Shown piece after piece: positions 29,577-42,000 of a stretch of DNA of 64,000 nt. Under the pieces are notes generated by a model. It did not search any database and had not been told where the DNA came from. It saw only the letters and a list, made by a program, of their open reading frames with translations. Within the stretch, counting starts at the first letter, position 1; each line of letters starts with the position of its first letter. A program made the position numbers and the translations under genes. The stretch lies in contig NC_018398.1 in NCBI RefSeq assembly GCF_000208865.1, positions 5,728,710-5,792,709 on the forward strand, given 5' to 3'. The stretch comes from Neospora caninum Liverpool (taxonomy: Eukaryota; Apicomplexa; Conoidasida; Eucoccidiorida; Sarcocystidae).

Positions 29577-32500
29577 TCACCACAGTTCTTTGCGTGTGTC
29601 GACAAACAGGTGCTCCGAGGGCTGCCAGATCTGCACGCGATTGTCCCACCCCACGCTCGCCCCCAAGAGTGTGCCGATCCTTCCTTTCTCCGTCAGCTCG
29701 CTTCGCCGCCCTCCCCAGCCCGCTCCACCTACGCCGGTAGACGCGGCTTCGCTGCACCAGGCAAAGTCGCTGACACCAGCGGCGTGGCCAGCATGGACAA
29801 AGACACGGTGGCGCCGAGTCGAAGACAGAGAGGGCGAGGACGGCAGGGACGCACTGACAGGTTTGCGATTGGCGCATTGACTCTGGTTTTCCAGATCTTC
29901 TGCTTCGTCCATGCTGCCATCTGCGGCCTCACTCGGGCGTCCAGCCCGGCCCGAGTTCATTCGCGCGTGGCCTTCGTCGGCGCCAGCGTCCATTTCCACG
30001 TCTTTCTCGAGAGGCGCTTCCCACGCTTGGCGGCTCGCCTGTTTGCGGTGCTCGCCGTGCCGCAGAATCGACGCTGAGACGGCGCCTCCGCGGCTGCCCT
30101 CCCCCAGGTCCCAGAGAACCACGTCGCCATCTGCCGATGCAGACGCGAGGAGCGCAGACGAGAGAGGCGAAAAGTGGAGCGCAGTGATCTCGTCTGAGTG
30201 GTGAGCGAGAGACAAGAACGGCCGCGTGGGCAGTCGCAAGTCAAAGAGCGAGACGACGCCTCGGGCGGAACCGACTGCCACGACATTCTCGCTGTGCCGG
30301 TTGAAGCTGAGCGCGTTCAACGGGAGAGGGCCGTCAGAAGCGGCGAGGGAAGAATATATCCGCTGCTTGGCAGCTTGGGGAAACGCAGGAGCCGGTCGCG
30401 GGGGCGTCGCGTCTTTGTCGAGGCTGTCCTGAGCGTCAGAAAGCGACGGAACGGCAGAACTCGACGGACCCCCAGAGAGAGCAGAAAGGACTTCTCTGTG
30501 GGCTTGTCGCATGTCAAACAGCCGCAAGGCGCCGTCCTCGCCTGCTGTCGCGACCACCACGGAATACCGCGGATGAGCTTTGATGTCGTTCAACGCGGCA
30601 CCAGGCGACGAGGTCGCGACGCAAGTCGCGGGGCTGATTTCCGGCGTGCTCTCTGCGATGGTCACATTTCCGCCGTACACGGTTTTCCTTGCGTGTGCGA
30701 GACGACTCGAAGAGCTCGCGTCTTTCGACTTGAACATTGCGCCGTTCTTCCGCAAATCCCACAAGCACACCAGTCCGGTGTCTGTACAGCTGAAAAGGAA
30801 GCCCGCGTTCTCACTGCCAGGCATCCAAGCGGCGGCTTGCAGCTTCGCCCCAACGGCAGACGGCGGCGGCGCAAGGAGAAACTGCGGCTTTGCCACCACT
30901 TGGTCGGCAGCTGCGGAAAAAAAGGCGCAATCCAAGCCACACACAGAGGCGCGGAAGAGCTAAACAATGCGGAGGGATACCGGCTCCATTCTCGCGTCAA
31001 CCTGACAGACCCCCACAACGCCGCCTCCACACAGCGGCATTCCCACAAATGCAGACTGGCACTGTGTACAGATCGACGCATCGCCCGGCGGCTCCATTTG
31101 CTCAGAGTTGTACAGTTTGTTGGTAAGTATGCATCCCGCGAGCCATAAATACTCTGCTTAATGAATCGCTTCACAGATCGTGAGTCACGCGCTGTGGCCG
31201 TTCGGCTTTGCTCTCAAGCTCCTCACCCGGAAAGGAAGGGTGCCTGGAGAAGTTCCAGTACATGCCGACACCGTCCTCGTTGATGGTGACAATATTGAAC
31301 GCATTCTGAGGCATGTGCGTGGCTCGAATTAAATCTCCGGGGTGAAGAATCCTCGCCTTTGTCTCCAACGAAGGCACGAGCTGACTGGCTAGGGAAGCAC
31401 TGGCCGCCGTCATGGACGCATTCGCTGCGCCTCCCGAGAGGCCCGCGTTGGTCAGGAGAGACTTGGCGCGTGCGCGGGGCGGAATGAAACCTGCAGAAAA
31501 CGAGAAAAAGTCGCAGAGCTCGAGGGAAGATGAACTCGAACGCGAACGTAAGGGAGCTGGAGACAGGCAGATCGACGTAGGGAAGGGAAACGCGGAACAG
31601 ACACGCAGCGAGAGCTAGCGCGGTGGCGAGAAGAGCGAATTCCTTCGCCTCTGCACTGGCGACGCAAGCAAACAAGAGCCCCAATTCACTTTCTGGAGTT
31701 CTGACACTCACCTGAATACGTTTCACACTTGAGAGGATCTTCCTCGAGACAAGGCACCGGCCACCGAAGCTCGGCAATAGTCAGGTAATTCTTCTCTTCG
31801 CCATTCGTGCACGTGCCGAGAAGCAGACGATGGGAAACGTAGGCGTCGCAGCCCAGAGACAGCAGAGCGGCAGCCGAGCCGCTGCGCCCAGTCGTCGCTG
31901 ACGAAGACGGAGGCGTCAGAAACTCGACCTGGACAACCACATTTGCGGGCAAAAAAGACGTTCGATCCTTGACAGCGAGAACGAGCGCAGAACCACGAAA
32001 CATTGGCATGGAGGAACTCTAGAGTCGGATACAAGGGAAGCACACCGACAAAGATGGCACAAGGACATGACGGCTGGCAGCAAGCGACAAGAAGAGGAAG
32101 ACACGGAATTTCGAGGAAAGGCAGGGGAAACGAGACAAGGAAGGACATCTCGAGACTTTGGGTGGAAGGAAGAAGACGGCGAGGTTGACCGCTGAGAAAC
32201 ACCGAGGCAGAAGAAAGGAAGCGAGGCAGTTGGGCGAGTGCAGGCCCTTTTGGGTCTTTTTTTTCGTCTCTTTTTTTGGGTTGTCGTTCTCGTCGCCGTG
32301 TTGTTTTAGCTCACCGTCATAGAAGGCCATTCAACTTTGTGACTGAGAACTGCTGCATAGTGAAGTGCAGCATTCTTTCGCCAGATCATGTGTCTCTCGT
32401 CTAAACTGTAGGTACACCCGTTGGAGACGGGTCCAGGATCGAATCCGTCCATCGGTTTCCCCGTAGGGTCGCTAGAAGACCCGACAGAGGAAGAGAAAGA

Positions 32501-32665
32501 AGTAGGAGATTCACTGTTCCGGCGACATACGGAGTCGCGGGAAGGGGAGCAGCGAGGGTCTGAAGACGCGGAGGACGAAGAGAAGTCGGCTGGGATGCCA
32601 GGCTGGAGGCAAGAAGAGGCGACGGAGTCGTCGAGAGAACAGGAGTCGTCGTCGAAGAGCGACAT
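29577..32665 (-). CDS. RBBP4/RBAP48/MSI1-type WD40 histone-binding protein
   Basis: Four exons: 32665-32315, 31928-31712, 31490-31227 and 30910-29577 (721 aa); all junctions are GT-AG and in phase. The N-terminal helix motif DERHMIWRKNAALHY...HKVEWPSMT (about residues 85-117), continued across intron 1 by VEFL, is the signature of RBBP4/MSI1 proteins, which bind the first helix of histone H4 in CAF-1, HDAC, NuRD and PRC2 complexes. SHRLLLGT, ATHMPQNAFNIVT and HPSFP also match the family. Blade-closing motifs are VCLWDLR (about 326), LRLFDMR, VSLFDLR, VVLWDL (about 545) and VQIWQP. At 721 aa it is much longer than the usual 420 or so, through an 80-residue N-terminal leader, a 45-residue insertion (about 420-466) and a 100-residue acidic/Ser insertion (about 547-646) before FVHAGHAAGVSDFAW. 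I chose the Met of MSLFDDDSCS as start; an upstream Met at 32809 is possible. Confidence 0.85.
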
Positions 32666-35600
32666 GATGAAGAAGGGAAAAAGAACAAAGGGAGCAAACA
32701 GCCGAGAGTCGACAGGGCGGTTCTCGTGGCCTGACGGGAGCTTCACGAAGAACACGGCGACTCTTTTACCATCGTCCCCTCTCCAGCAGAAAGGCGTACG
32801 GAGGAGCAAGACGGGAGCAAGGAGACGCGCAGAAAGAAATCTTCACACCTGTCGAGAGGCGTGTCTGTTCTACAGCAGCAGGCCCATCATCGTCCCTCGC
32901 GTGGTTTACCGGAGAAAGTCGTCCGTGCAATGCGTGGGGAGCACGCCCATGGAAACGAGAGGGACATCAGGGAAACGCGCGTTGCTTACAAAGAATCAAA
33001 GATGCAGGAAACGAAAGAAGATCTGGGAGAAACGCGCAACGGACGAGAGCGCGCCAGCGGCAACCCGTGTACATGTGAAACTGGTGCAGGGCGCTGATAG
33101 GAAATTTTCGAAAGAAACGCGTCAGTTCACTTGATACAGGAACGACAGGGCACTTTTCCGCAGTCGGAAGACCGGAGGGGAAAGACGCCTGAAGGAAGTC
33201 CATGCAGATAGTCGGGGCCTGGCGCGACAGCCTTCCGCAGAGGGCGAGAAGGGCAAGAGGAAGTCGCGGGAAGAGATGCAAGAGTCGAGGCTAGACGATC
33301 TGCTAGAAGAGACGGGAGAAACTAGCGGTAACGAAAACAATGTGCTCGTTCACCTACGCCCCGAACGCGGCGGCTTTCGTCCATATGTGCGGAACGGAAC
33401 GAGCCTCTAGGCCGAGAACTGGCGATGCTGGCGCATTCGACGTAAAGAAGGCATGCAACGAGCAAAAATAGAGACAGAACAGAGAGGAAAAGAAGTCGAA
33501 ACTCACGCCAAGAAAAAGGTGGAAAGACAATTTGCCTCAGTGTCACACTGTGGAATCCGAAATGTGCGGATCGGATGTTGCGAGAGGTCGGTGCATGTGC
33601 GGACGCCAGTTGTGCAGGCGAATGGCAGAGAAAAAAACGCGGGCCTCTCGCCGACGCACACGGCTTTGAATTGAAGATAAATGCGCGGAAACCGAAACAC
33701 GCGGCGTGAGATAGCGAGAAATCAACCTGATTGAAGGAAAGGAGGGAGACACGACAAAGCACATGTGCAGACGACGTGCAGCAGGCCGTGGCTAAACCGG
33801 CTGACAGCGGACTGTATGTACGGCCTAGAGAGGAGACATAAAAAGCTAGAGAGTAAAGCAGCAGCGGTTATTTTACACCAATGAAGGAAACAGAGTAACG
33901 AGAAGCTTCCGCGAAACAAAAGGTGTTCAGGACAAGAGAGAGAAAAAAATCGAAACGTAGAATTTTCCCTTTCTCCCCCCTCCGCGGTGGGAGTAGGGGT
34001 GTTAATCGAAAACACGTGACCGCCGGGAGGGTGGACGGCCAAGTCGCCCTTCGGTCGTGAGAGACCAACGGAACAAGAGGTCTTCTACCTAGTGAAACGG
34101 GCAACGAGAAACGTCTTTCTCTTCACCAAGTCACGCTTTGGCTGCTCAGACGGACTGTTAGACGACATGTGGGCTGCTGTTCGCGGCCAGCCATCGTCCA
34201 GAAGCGACACAAAGAGAGCAGATTGACCCCGATTGCGTCACACCGAACGGTACAAGGGGCGCGGTCTCCGCGTTTTCCATACGGGCAACGGGCAACTACC
34301 ATGGAACGCCTGTATTGGGTATACTTCCCGCCTTCGTAATTGCGGCCGTGCTCCTCGAGACACAAAGACGCTGTCTTGTGTCCCATCAAAAAAACACAAC
34401 TAGGGGAGAACTAATCGGAGTTCCGGCAAAAGACCAGCAATCCTCCTGACAGGGTTTGAGAGGCTTACGAATCCGGCGCTTACTGGTGCCCTGTATGTTT
34501 TCCTGGACAAACCGCAGTCGGATTGGATTCCACAATTGCAACGCCGTCGACTGTTGTAAATTTCGGAGAGTTCGAGAGAATGCGAAGGAGTGCCCCTGAA
34601 TAATAGGGAAAAAAACTCAACTCTTGGATGATAGCCACGCCTGTGTCGAGACTCCCTTCTAGGTTTTGACCCATAGTTTTCGGGTGTTTGTGTTCCCGCA
34701 TCCCGGCCTGTGCGAATCCGCAGATAAAACTGGCACATAACGCAGTGCCTCTTTCTTACTATAAATAGATCACAAGCTCACCACCGTCAGGCGTTGCTTT
34801 TTGTCTAACGTTTCTCTGAATGCTGGAGAACGTTTGCGTATTTTCCTTCCCTACCCAGCGGTGTAGCCTACGGCAAGAATCGGCTATTTTATGACATGAC
34901 GGACGCATTGCGTGCTGACCGAGACAGAAGGTGGCTGTTCAATACAATCGTCGGCGGTAAGCGGCAGCGGCTTAGGAAGCCTGACCGCTGCGTGCATCTC
35001 GGAACCAGTCATGATACGAATTGGAGTAGACGGCTACTCTCGACTCTTGATAAAGAAATAATCAGTTCCCTCATGCGATTTACCAGCACGTTTCCAGGTC
35101 CTAAATTCACGCTACCAGTCTCTGTCCGGCGGATGTCAGAGGCCGTCCCAATAGGGAAATCGCCATATTCAAAAATTCCAGGGAGCGACGCACTTGGCGT
35201 TAACCGCCGACTCCCATTTTTGTGCGTACCATGATCAACTGAGCCGCTAAAGGAAAGGTGGAACAGCCACCGATAACCCCGTACCCAGCTAACCACACAA
35301 TCCACAGAGCGTCGCCTGCCCCCATTTCGCTTGCGGTTCCCATCAAGAAGGCACAGAAAGACGCTCTCTTTACTCACATATGAGCTTCCCAACCTTGCAG
35401 TTTAGATGGAAAAGATTAGAGGATCTCTGGCATTTCCGCCTGCCAGCGAGCATGTACTTGATTCGAATCCCATTGCACGTGGAGCGCCGCACCACATCCG
35501 ATGGCGCTTCACACAGGCCACTCTTCAAAAAAACAGTCACTCTGTTACGCTTCTTGCATATTTCTGTGAGCACCACGGACTTGCTACCTGAACCACGTGC

Positions 35601-36453
35601 TGAAGCGAGTTGGAAATCGGCTTTCTGGGCTGGACCGGCACGGTGTCTTTCTGGGTTGCGACAAAAACTGCCCCGCCTCTTCCGGCGCTGATCCATCTGA
35701 ATAGTAACTGATTCTGTAAAAGCAAGATAGCCGCCGACATGGTCTACGACCAAAGCTGATCCTGGTGTTTGGGTGTTTCCACTTGAAAAACTTGTGTGCG
35801 GCGTGGCGTGCCTGCAGGCGGTGGACGATGGCAGCTCGATTTTCTACGGGACGAAATGCTGGACCCCACAAAAAGCAAATCCCTATTGGGTTCAGATGAT
35901 TTGGGTCTGCTGAAGTGTGTGCTGTCGGTGGAAAACAGTGCCGCATCTAGAGGCGACAATTTACCTCCTGCCGCTGGCCGTTCACAATCTGCTTGAGCCG
36001 TTGAAAAACCTGCGAGACTCGGCAGGATGTGGTAAGTTTGGTTGCTTGCAACCGATGAGCCTGCCATTCAGCGTGGCCACAAAAGAAGACACGGGCGAAA
36101 GTTTTGGCAAGCTCGAAAATGGGGATGTTCCTCCAGCACGTTCGATTCAAAATTAGACAGGAGTTCGTTGGCGGCCGCCGCTGCCGAGATCCTAGCGCAT
36201 GCAGCCGTCGAGGAAAATTTCGAGTATCGATGACTCAAAGTCGCGGGGGCCGGCGCATGAAAGAGAAGACCCGCATGGGAATCCGGGAGGCAGGTTCACT
36301 GCTTCACCACTGGCTACGTGATCGCAAATCCCAGTACAAAATTATTTTTGATTTTTGAGTTGCTTCTCAGTGTCTGTTTTTCTCGTCGCAGTGCCATTTC
36401 GCTGCGTTTTTAGGCCTGCCGCTTTCCCCGCAGTTTTTTCTCAGTTTGCAAAG
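32666..36453. promoter_or_regulatory. Divergent intergenic region, WD40 gene and NOP10
   Basis: Should hold the 5' UTRs and promoters of both genes. Open frames here (for example on the minus strand at 32967-33762) are short or overlapping and resemble nothing known. No repeat array or RNA gene seen in this 3.8 kb. Confidence 0.4.
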
Positions 36454-37388
36454 ATGTACCTGCGATACTACACAGACGAACAGGGCAGGCGGGTGTACAC
36501 TCTGAAGGTACGTTTTTTTTTTCAACGAAATGCATTTTGGGACCCTCGTTTTTCTTTCTGGCTCCACGAGGGTATATGCTGACGCCGATCATACTTCTTG
36601 AGCAGGGATGATTTTCACGACGGGAACGCATGCGTCCCGTTAATGTAATCGCAGCCAGCATCGTAGCATTCTAGGACTGACAAACCAGAATTTTTTGCAG
36701 GCTTGCTGGAGCTTCCTGCTTCACTCACAAAGATTTGAGTCTCGGTTCCCTTCCGGCTCTCACGCAGTGGAGCACTGGTTCGCTCCGCGACACAACCGGG
36801 GAAATTTGGGGCTAGTTCTGCAAACAATGAACACGAGGACGGTTCTTCTGTTCTCTAGAGTGGGCTCCATGGCTCCGGAGAGCGTCTGAAGGATGAGTAG
36901 TCGTTGGGAGGCGTATCACTTCATCCGTGCAACACTTTCTCCGTTCTTTCACCCGATCCCGGCTGCGAACTTGTAGGCCGCGGCATAGGCCCCGCTAAGC
37001 GGATATCCGTATACGTGCGCGTTTACCTGACTCGTCCATATTGATTGCACTACTGTAGTCTTCACATGGATAGTTATGTGTATCTCCGATGATTTGTCCT
37101 GATGGGTGTATGGATACCCTCTCGCCCTTTTTGAGGACAGCTGCCTACTCTGTCATGTGCGAATTCCCGCACCCGATTCGCTGTCGTGCTGGGCCCCGTC
37201 CCTGACTTATTTCCATCGGTCTCTTTGTTTTCGTCTTCCTCTTGCAGACGCATGCGCCGGATGGGACCCCGACTCTTTCTGCTCACCCGCCTCGCTTCTC
37301 GCCGGACGACAAGTACAGCGCCGAGCGTGTTGCTTTGAAGCGTCGGTTCAAGTTGCTGCCCACACAGCAGCCCGCCCCGGAGTTCTAA
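36454..37388 (+). CDS. NOP10: NOP10, H/ACA snoRNP subunit
   Basis: Two exons, 36454-36507 and 37248-37388, with one 740-base intron (AAG|gtacgt ... cttgcag|ACG). The product is 64 aa, the same length as animal and fungal NOP10. Exon 1 encodes [18 protein letters not shown]; exon 2 supplies [18 protein letters not shown], then [14 protein letters not shown]. These correspond to the conserved zinc-ribbon-derived N-terminus, the linker and the C-terminal helix. NOP10 binds the pseudouridine synthase Cbf5/dyskerin in nucleoli and is needed for pseudouridylation, rRNA processing and telomerase RNP assembly where present. The eukaryotic form lacks the archaeal zinc-binding cysteines, and none is seen here. 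The gene stands alone, divergent from the WD40 gene and convergent with the large nucleotidyltransferase gene. Confidence 0.96.
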
Positions 37389-39037
37389 ATTAGTTTTCTT
37401 CATGCCTGACACACGTCGCTGCGATGTGCTCGGGCTGTCGCTTCCGGGAAAAACTGAGCAGCGTCGTGGCGGGGGTGTGCGGACAGGCTCATTCCATCGG
37501 TTTTTAGAACCGGAGGGCGGCGTGTGGTGTAACTGTTCTTGGGATGGTGATGAGCGGAGATGCCTTTGTGAGAGTGTGGCCGTTGCGAAGAGAGCAGCAA
37601 AAGAGCAACTGGAACGTTATTCGTTGACACTTGTTGAAACAAAAGGCTTATGCACAGAATACTTCTGTTGACAGAGTTTTAGAACTCGACTAAAATTTTG
37701 GAGAGTTGTGTCGAGGGACTCTAGCGTGAGAGCCGTTCCGTGGAGCCTGGTATACCAGACTCTATAGAGAGGCCCGTGAGGACGTTCTGAGTAAAGCCGG
37801 CAAAACACAAAGCGTTACAGGGTGGAGTGTACCAACACAAACCACAACGGCGTAGGATCTTGTTTTCTGGTGCTACTAAGCGCTGCTCGTTAGCCAATAA
37901 GCATAATGAACGTGCAGACCAATTTATGATCACCAGTCACCGGGGCTTCACACGAGGCAGCGCGCCAAGAGTAAGCCGAATACCGCCTCTCCATCCGCAT
38001 ACGGTGGCTCTGTTGCGGCTATTTTTTTTGGACCGTCTTCTTTTTGCTTTCGAGCATACAATGCGTATGTACGTGAACGCTTGGCTCGGAAACTTTTCGC
38101 TCGCCTGGAACGGCATGACGACGGAAGAAAATATTTGCCGTTTCCTACGGAATGAACACGTGGAATACAGTCTTTGATCCACTTTGTTACAGAAAAAGAC
38201 TGAACATGTATCGACAAGAGCCTATCCGTGTTCTTGGACTTCTTTCAGATTTCCCGTCGTTTCAAAGGAAAAAAAGTAGGCACAAAATCTTCAACCTCAA
38301 CAGCAATGAAAGTCTCCGACCGCCCCCGCCGCTTCACCGGCAGCGGCTGGCCATGAAAAAGAGCTTTCAAGGCTGAGGCAAGCAAACGCACATACAGTGC
38401 ATACCTCGCATTTGAGCTCGCCTAGCGCGTGTGCGTGGTGCAAAACGTAATTGTGCACGAACACAACACAGCAAGGTGGTTGTGATACCATACACAAAAC
38501 AGTAAGCCGCAGACACACGAAAACGCCATTTCCTTCATTGACCTTTCTTCCACTTTCAGCTCCCTACAGTCTGACTGCCTCTAACGGCTTGGCATATCCA
38601 AACGATTTTTCTGCGGGTACAAAACGTACGCCTTGTTTGCGCCGGCAACCCCTCCATACAAATTGGCAGTGGCCCCGCGACGCCTGTGACCGAGCAAATG
38701 AAAAAAAGTAGAACTGATATATATATATATATATATATTATATACATACGCACACACGCATACACATCTGTATACTTGTACACGGACCCGTAACGAATGT
38801 GCCGTTATCCTCTGCCAGCGACTAGAGCCAATATATGGCACTCTGGTGTCCTGGGTATTTTGCCGTTGTTCCATGTTTGCCGACTCTGGTGGTTTCCTCC
38901 CGTTTTTTCTGCCAACAGTCGGTTAGGTTTCTCTCGAAGAGTGTCCCAGAGGTAGCCTTGGTGAAACGGGGCGTGCGATTCCCAGGCTAGGTTGCGGAGT
39001 CGAACAGTGTGCGTGCGGGAGCGCGGACATCCCGTTC
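37389..39037. other. Convergent spacer between NOP10 and the nucleotidyltransferase gene
   Basis: Probably the two 3' UTRs. Contains an AT microsatellite at about 38717-38738. No gene recognised; the open frames present are short. Confidence 0.45.
38717..38738. repeat. AT microsatellite
   Basis: Eleven AT units, followed by an imperfect tatacatacgcacacacgca purine/pyrimidine-alternating stretch. Confidence 0.9.
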
Positions 39038-42000
39038 CTAAAAATACCTAGGAACAGCGTCGCTCTGAGAGCCTCGCTGTCTGCTATGAGGAACCGGAGC
39101 ACGCTTGCCGGGTCCCAAGGGGCCAACGCGCCCGGTGTCAGGTTCTTCTTCTGTGGGAGGAGGCCTGTTGAACGTGGCTCGACTGCTGCAGCCATGGCCC
39201 GCGCCTTCGAGAGCGGCTTTTCGCTCCCTTTCCTCGGCTTCCTGCCAAGCCTGGACTGCGGTCCAGGGTCTCGGGTGCGGCTGCCTGCTCTCCGTAGCTA
39301 GCTGGGTTTGCAGCGCGACGTAGCTAGCTGGGGCGCGAGCGTGGGCTCTGGAACGGCCGCCCTCAGGTGTCTTGGGGCGAAACGACGGGGGGCAGGGATG
39401 AGCAACGCCGGGCGTGCCCAGAGGGGCAGTGAACTGAGACGAGTTCGTCCGCGGCTTCCGTCTCTGTTGAAGACCAGGCCTGCCGTCTCCCGGAACTGCA
39501 TGCTCACTCAGGTGTGGATTCGTGGAGTCCGGGAGGCGAGGCACAGAGGCCTTCAGAGGAAACGTGGTGCGACCCAGATCGGGCCTCGAAGGCCCCCGGT
39601 GTCGCTCTTCGTTCTTGCCTCTGCCGCCTGCACATTGGGCTCTCTGCATCGACTGAAAGATTTCCTCGGGTGTCAAGGAAAGCGGTGTAAAGCCCGGAAC
39701 GTAGCCACGTGTCTTGCGTGTGTCCTGGTTTCGCGGTTCGTTCCCCGCTCTCCTCAAATCCGCCTCTGCATCTTCGCTTCCCCGCGACTTCGGATCCCCG
39801 CCGCCGCCCTGGGGATCGTCTGCATCCCCGCGCCGCCTAGAACGCTCCTCGCTGAAGACCCTGCCGACGGCCTGCACTGTCCCTGGATCGTGTCTCGCTC
39901 CCTCCTCGCCTTCGTTCTCGTCGCCCCGTTGGGAGGGGACACGACGGTAGGCCCGCAGAAGTCTCTTTCTGATCAACCGCCAGGCTGCGTCGCCCTGTTC
40001 TTCAGCGCGAAGAAGCGTCGAGGCAGGCAGGTGGGACACCCAAGGAAGCTGCGGCCGCGAGCGCTCGGCGAAACGCAGTCGCCGGACCTCCTGACGGCGC
40101 TGCTGCGCGGTCAGTGTCTCCTTGTCTCCAGGCCCCTTGACAAGATGTGGATCGTGGGAAGAAGACGGTGTGGGGAAAGGGGGCCAAGGAACTGCGTCTC
40201 CGCCTTCACCCGTTGCGGCTGCCGCGGATGCCGAAGCAGAGCCGTCTTCGGAAGACGCGACAGAGGCTTCCACTGCAGCTTGTGCCTCCGCGCTCGGAGT
40301 GAGATCGGCGAGAGGAGGGGCGGAGACACGTCCGCCATGCTCGCGGTCGCCTTCGCCCTCAGGCTCAATGGCCGGGCCATTCTTGGCGAGACGCCTTTCG
40401 CCTCGCTTCGGCTCGGAAGCCACACCAGCCTGGAACGCCTCGAAGAGAGGGGGAGGAAGAGCGCCCCGCGACGCCTCGCGGGAGAAGCCCGCAGGGTCGC
40501 ACGAGGGCGACGCAGACCCACAAAGCGGCGCAGGAAGAGACAGCGTCCACAGACCACTCGAAGTGATGGCCGTGGCGCGCAGCAGCTCATAAGCCACCAG
40601 TTCGCTCCCGGAGTGGTAGGTGCCTGAAAAGAGAAAAATCGCGCAAGCGAGGACACGGAAGAGCGATAGGAAGGAAGAACGCCAGGTTGCGAGGCACCGA
40701 GACGGAACAGGAGAAGGTTAACACGAAACGGCGACAAAGGACCTCCACACACAGACCGCAGAACGAAGCAGCGTGGACGGGACGTAAAACAGAGCGAAAA
40801 GAACAATCCGACCACGAGAAGGAAGGGGGAGCGGCGTAACAAAACCAGCAACGCGCCCTGTGTGCCTCCTGGGCCTGTCCCTTTCTTTTTGTTTTCGTCT
40901 CTTCCCTCTTTCGCCTCGTTTTTCTATGCCTTCCGCTCGAGCTCCTCGCGCCCGCTCATGCCACCCCGCCGCTGTCCCTCTCGGGGCGCAGCCCCATACC
41001 AAGCGTCCGATGAGCCTCAAAAGGGTCTTGAATCGCGAAGAGACGCCGCCGGTAGAGCCAATCCACGCTTCGCGGATGCACACCCTGCGTGCCAAACCCG
41101 CCGCCTTCACCGAGGCCGCCATCGTCTCCGTCGCCGTCTCTCTCTTCGCGCTCCTCGCCGCCGTCGTCCTCGTTTCGGTCCTCGTTGCCTTCGCCTGCTG
41201 TTCCGGGAGCGGCTTCTGCGACCTCTCGCTCATCCCCTTCTTCCTCGCTCTCTTGTTCTCCTCCTGGGGAACTGTCTTCCTCTCGAGTCTCACACGCCCG
41301 CAGCCCCAGCGGCAAACAAGACGCCGGCACCGCGGCCGCGTCTTGAAGAGGCTCGCCGTCTCCCTGAGCTGTGTCCTGGGCAAAGCTCGCCTTCTCCCGA
41401 GAGGCGTCTCCTTTTTCTCCCTCTCGTTCCTCGCGCTCGCCCGCTCTCTTTTTCCTGCTCTTTTTTGTCTTGGACGGGGCTCCAGCTTCGAACCACGACC
41501 GATCCGCCGCGCCCGGCAACGGGACAGTGAAGTAGCTGGTTTTCGAGAGAGGGAGCAACGGCGCTCGGCGAATGTCGACGATGTTCTGGAAACTGTTGAA
41601 CTGAAGCGTGTAGAACCTGCAAAAGAGACACACCAGTGCCGACCCGCAAGCGAGAGCTTTGGAACAACGCGATCCGGGAGAGATCCCGAGCTGGCTGAAA
41701 AAACAGGCCGTTTTGGCCGAGACGCACCCCGACAGGCAATCCTCTCGCGCAACAGGAACCGAGTCAGTCTCAGTTCCCCGCGACCTTACCTAAAGAAGGC
41801 CCTGAGGAGACCAACCAGAGAGAGAGAGTCGCCCCACAACCTGCCGTGAGCCGGGCATTCACGGTCGTCTCTTGCTTTCTCATCGGCATGGCTGCCTGGA
41901 GAGACAAACAGGAGCGAAGAACTGAGGTACTGCACTTGCTGAAGGCGCATGTCGTCGAGTCGCTGGACGTTCCTAGAAGCCCGGTTCCAGTCTTCTTCCT

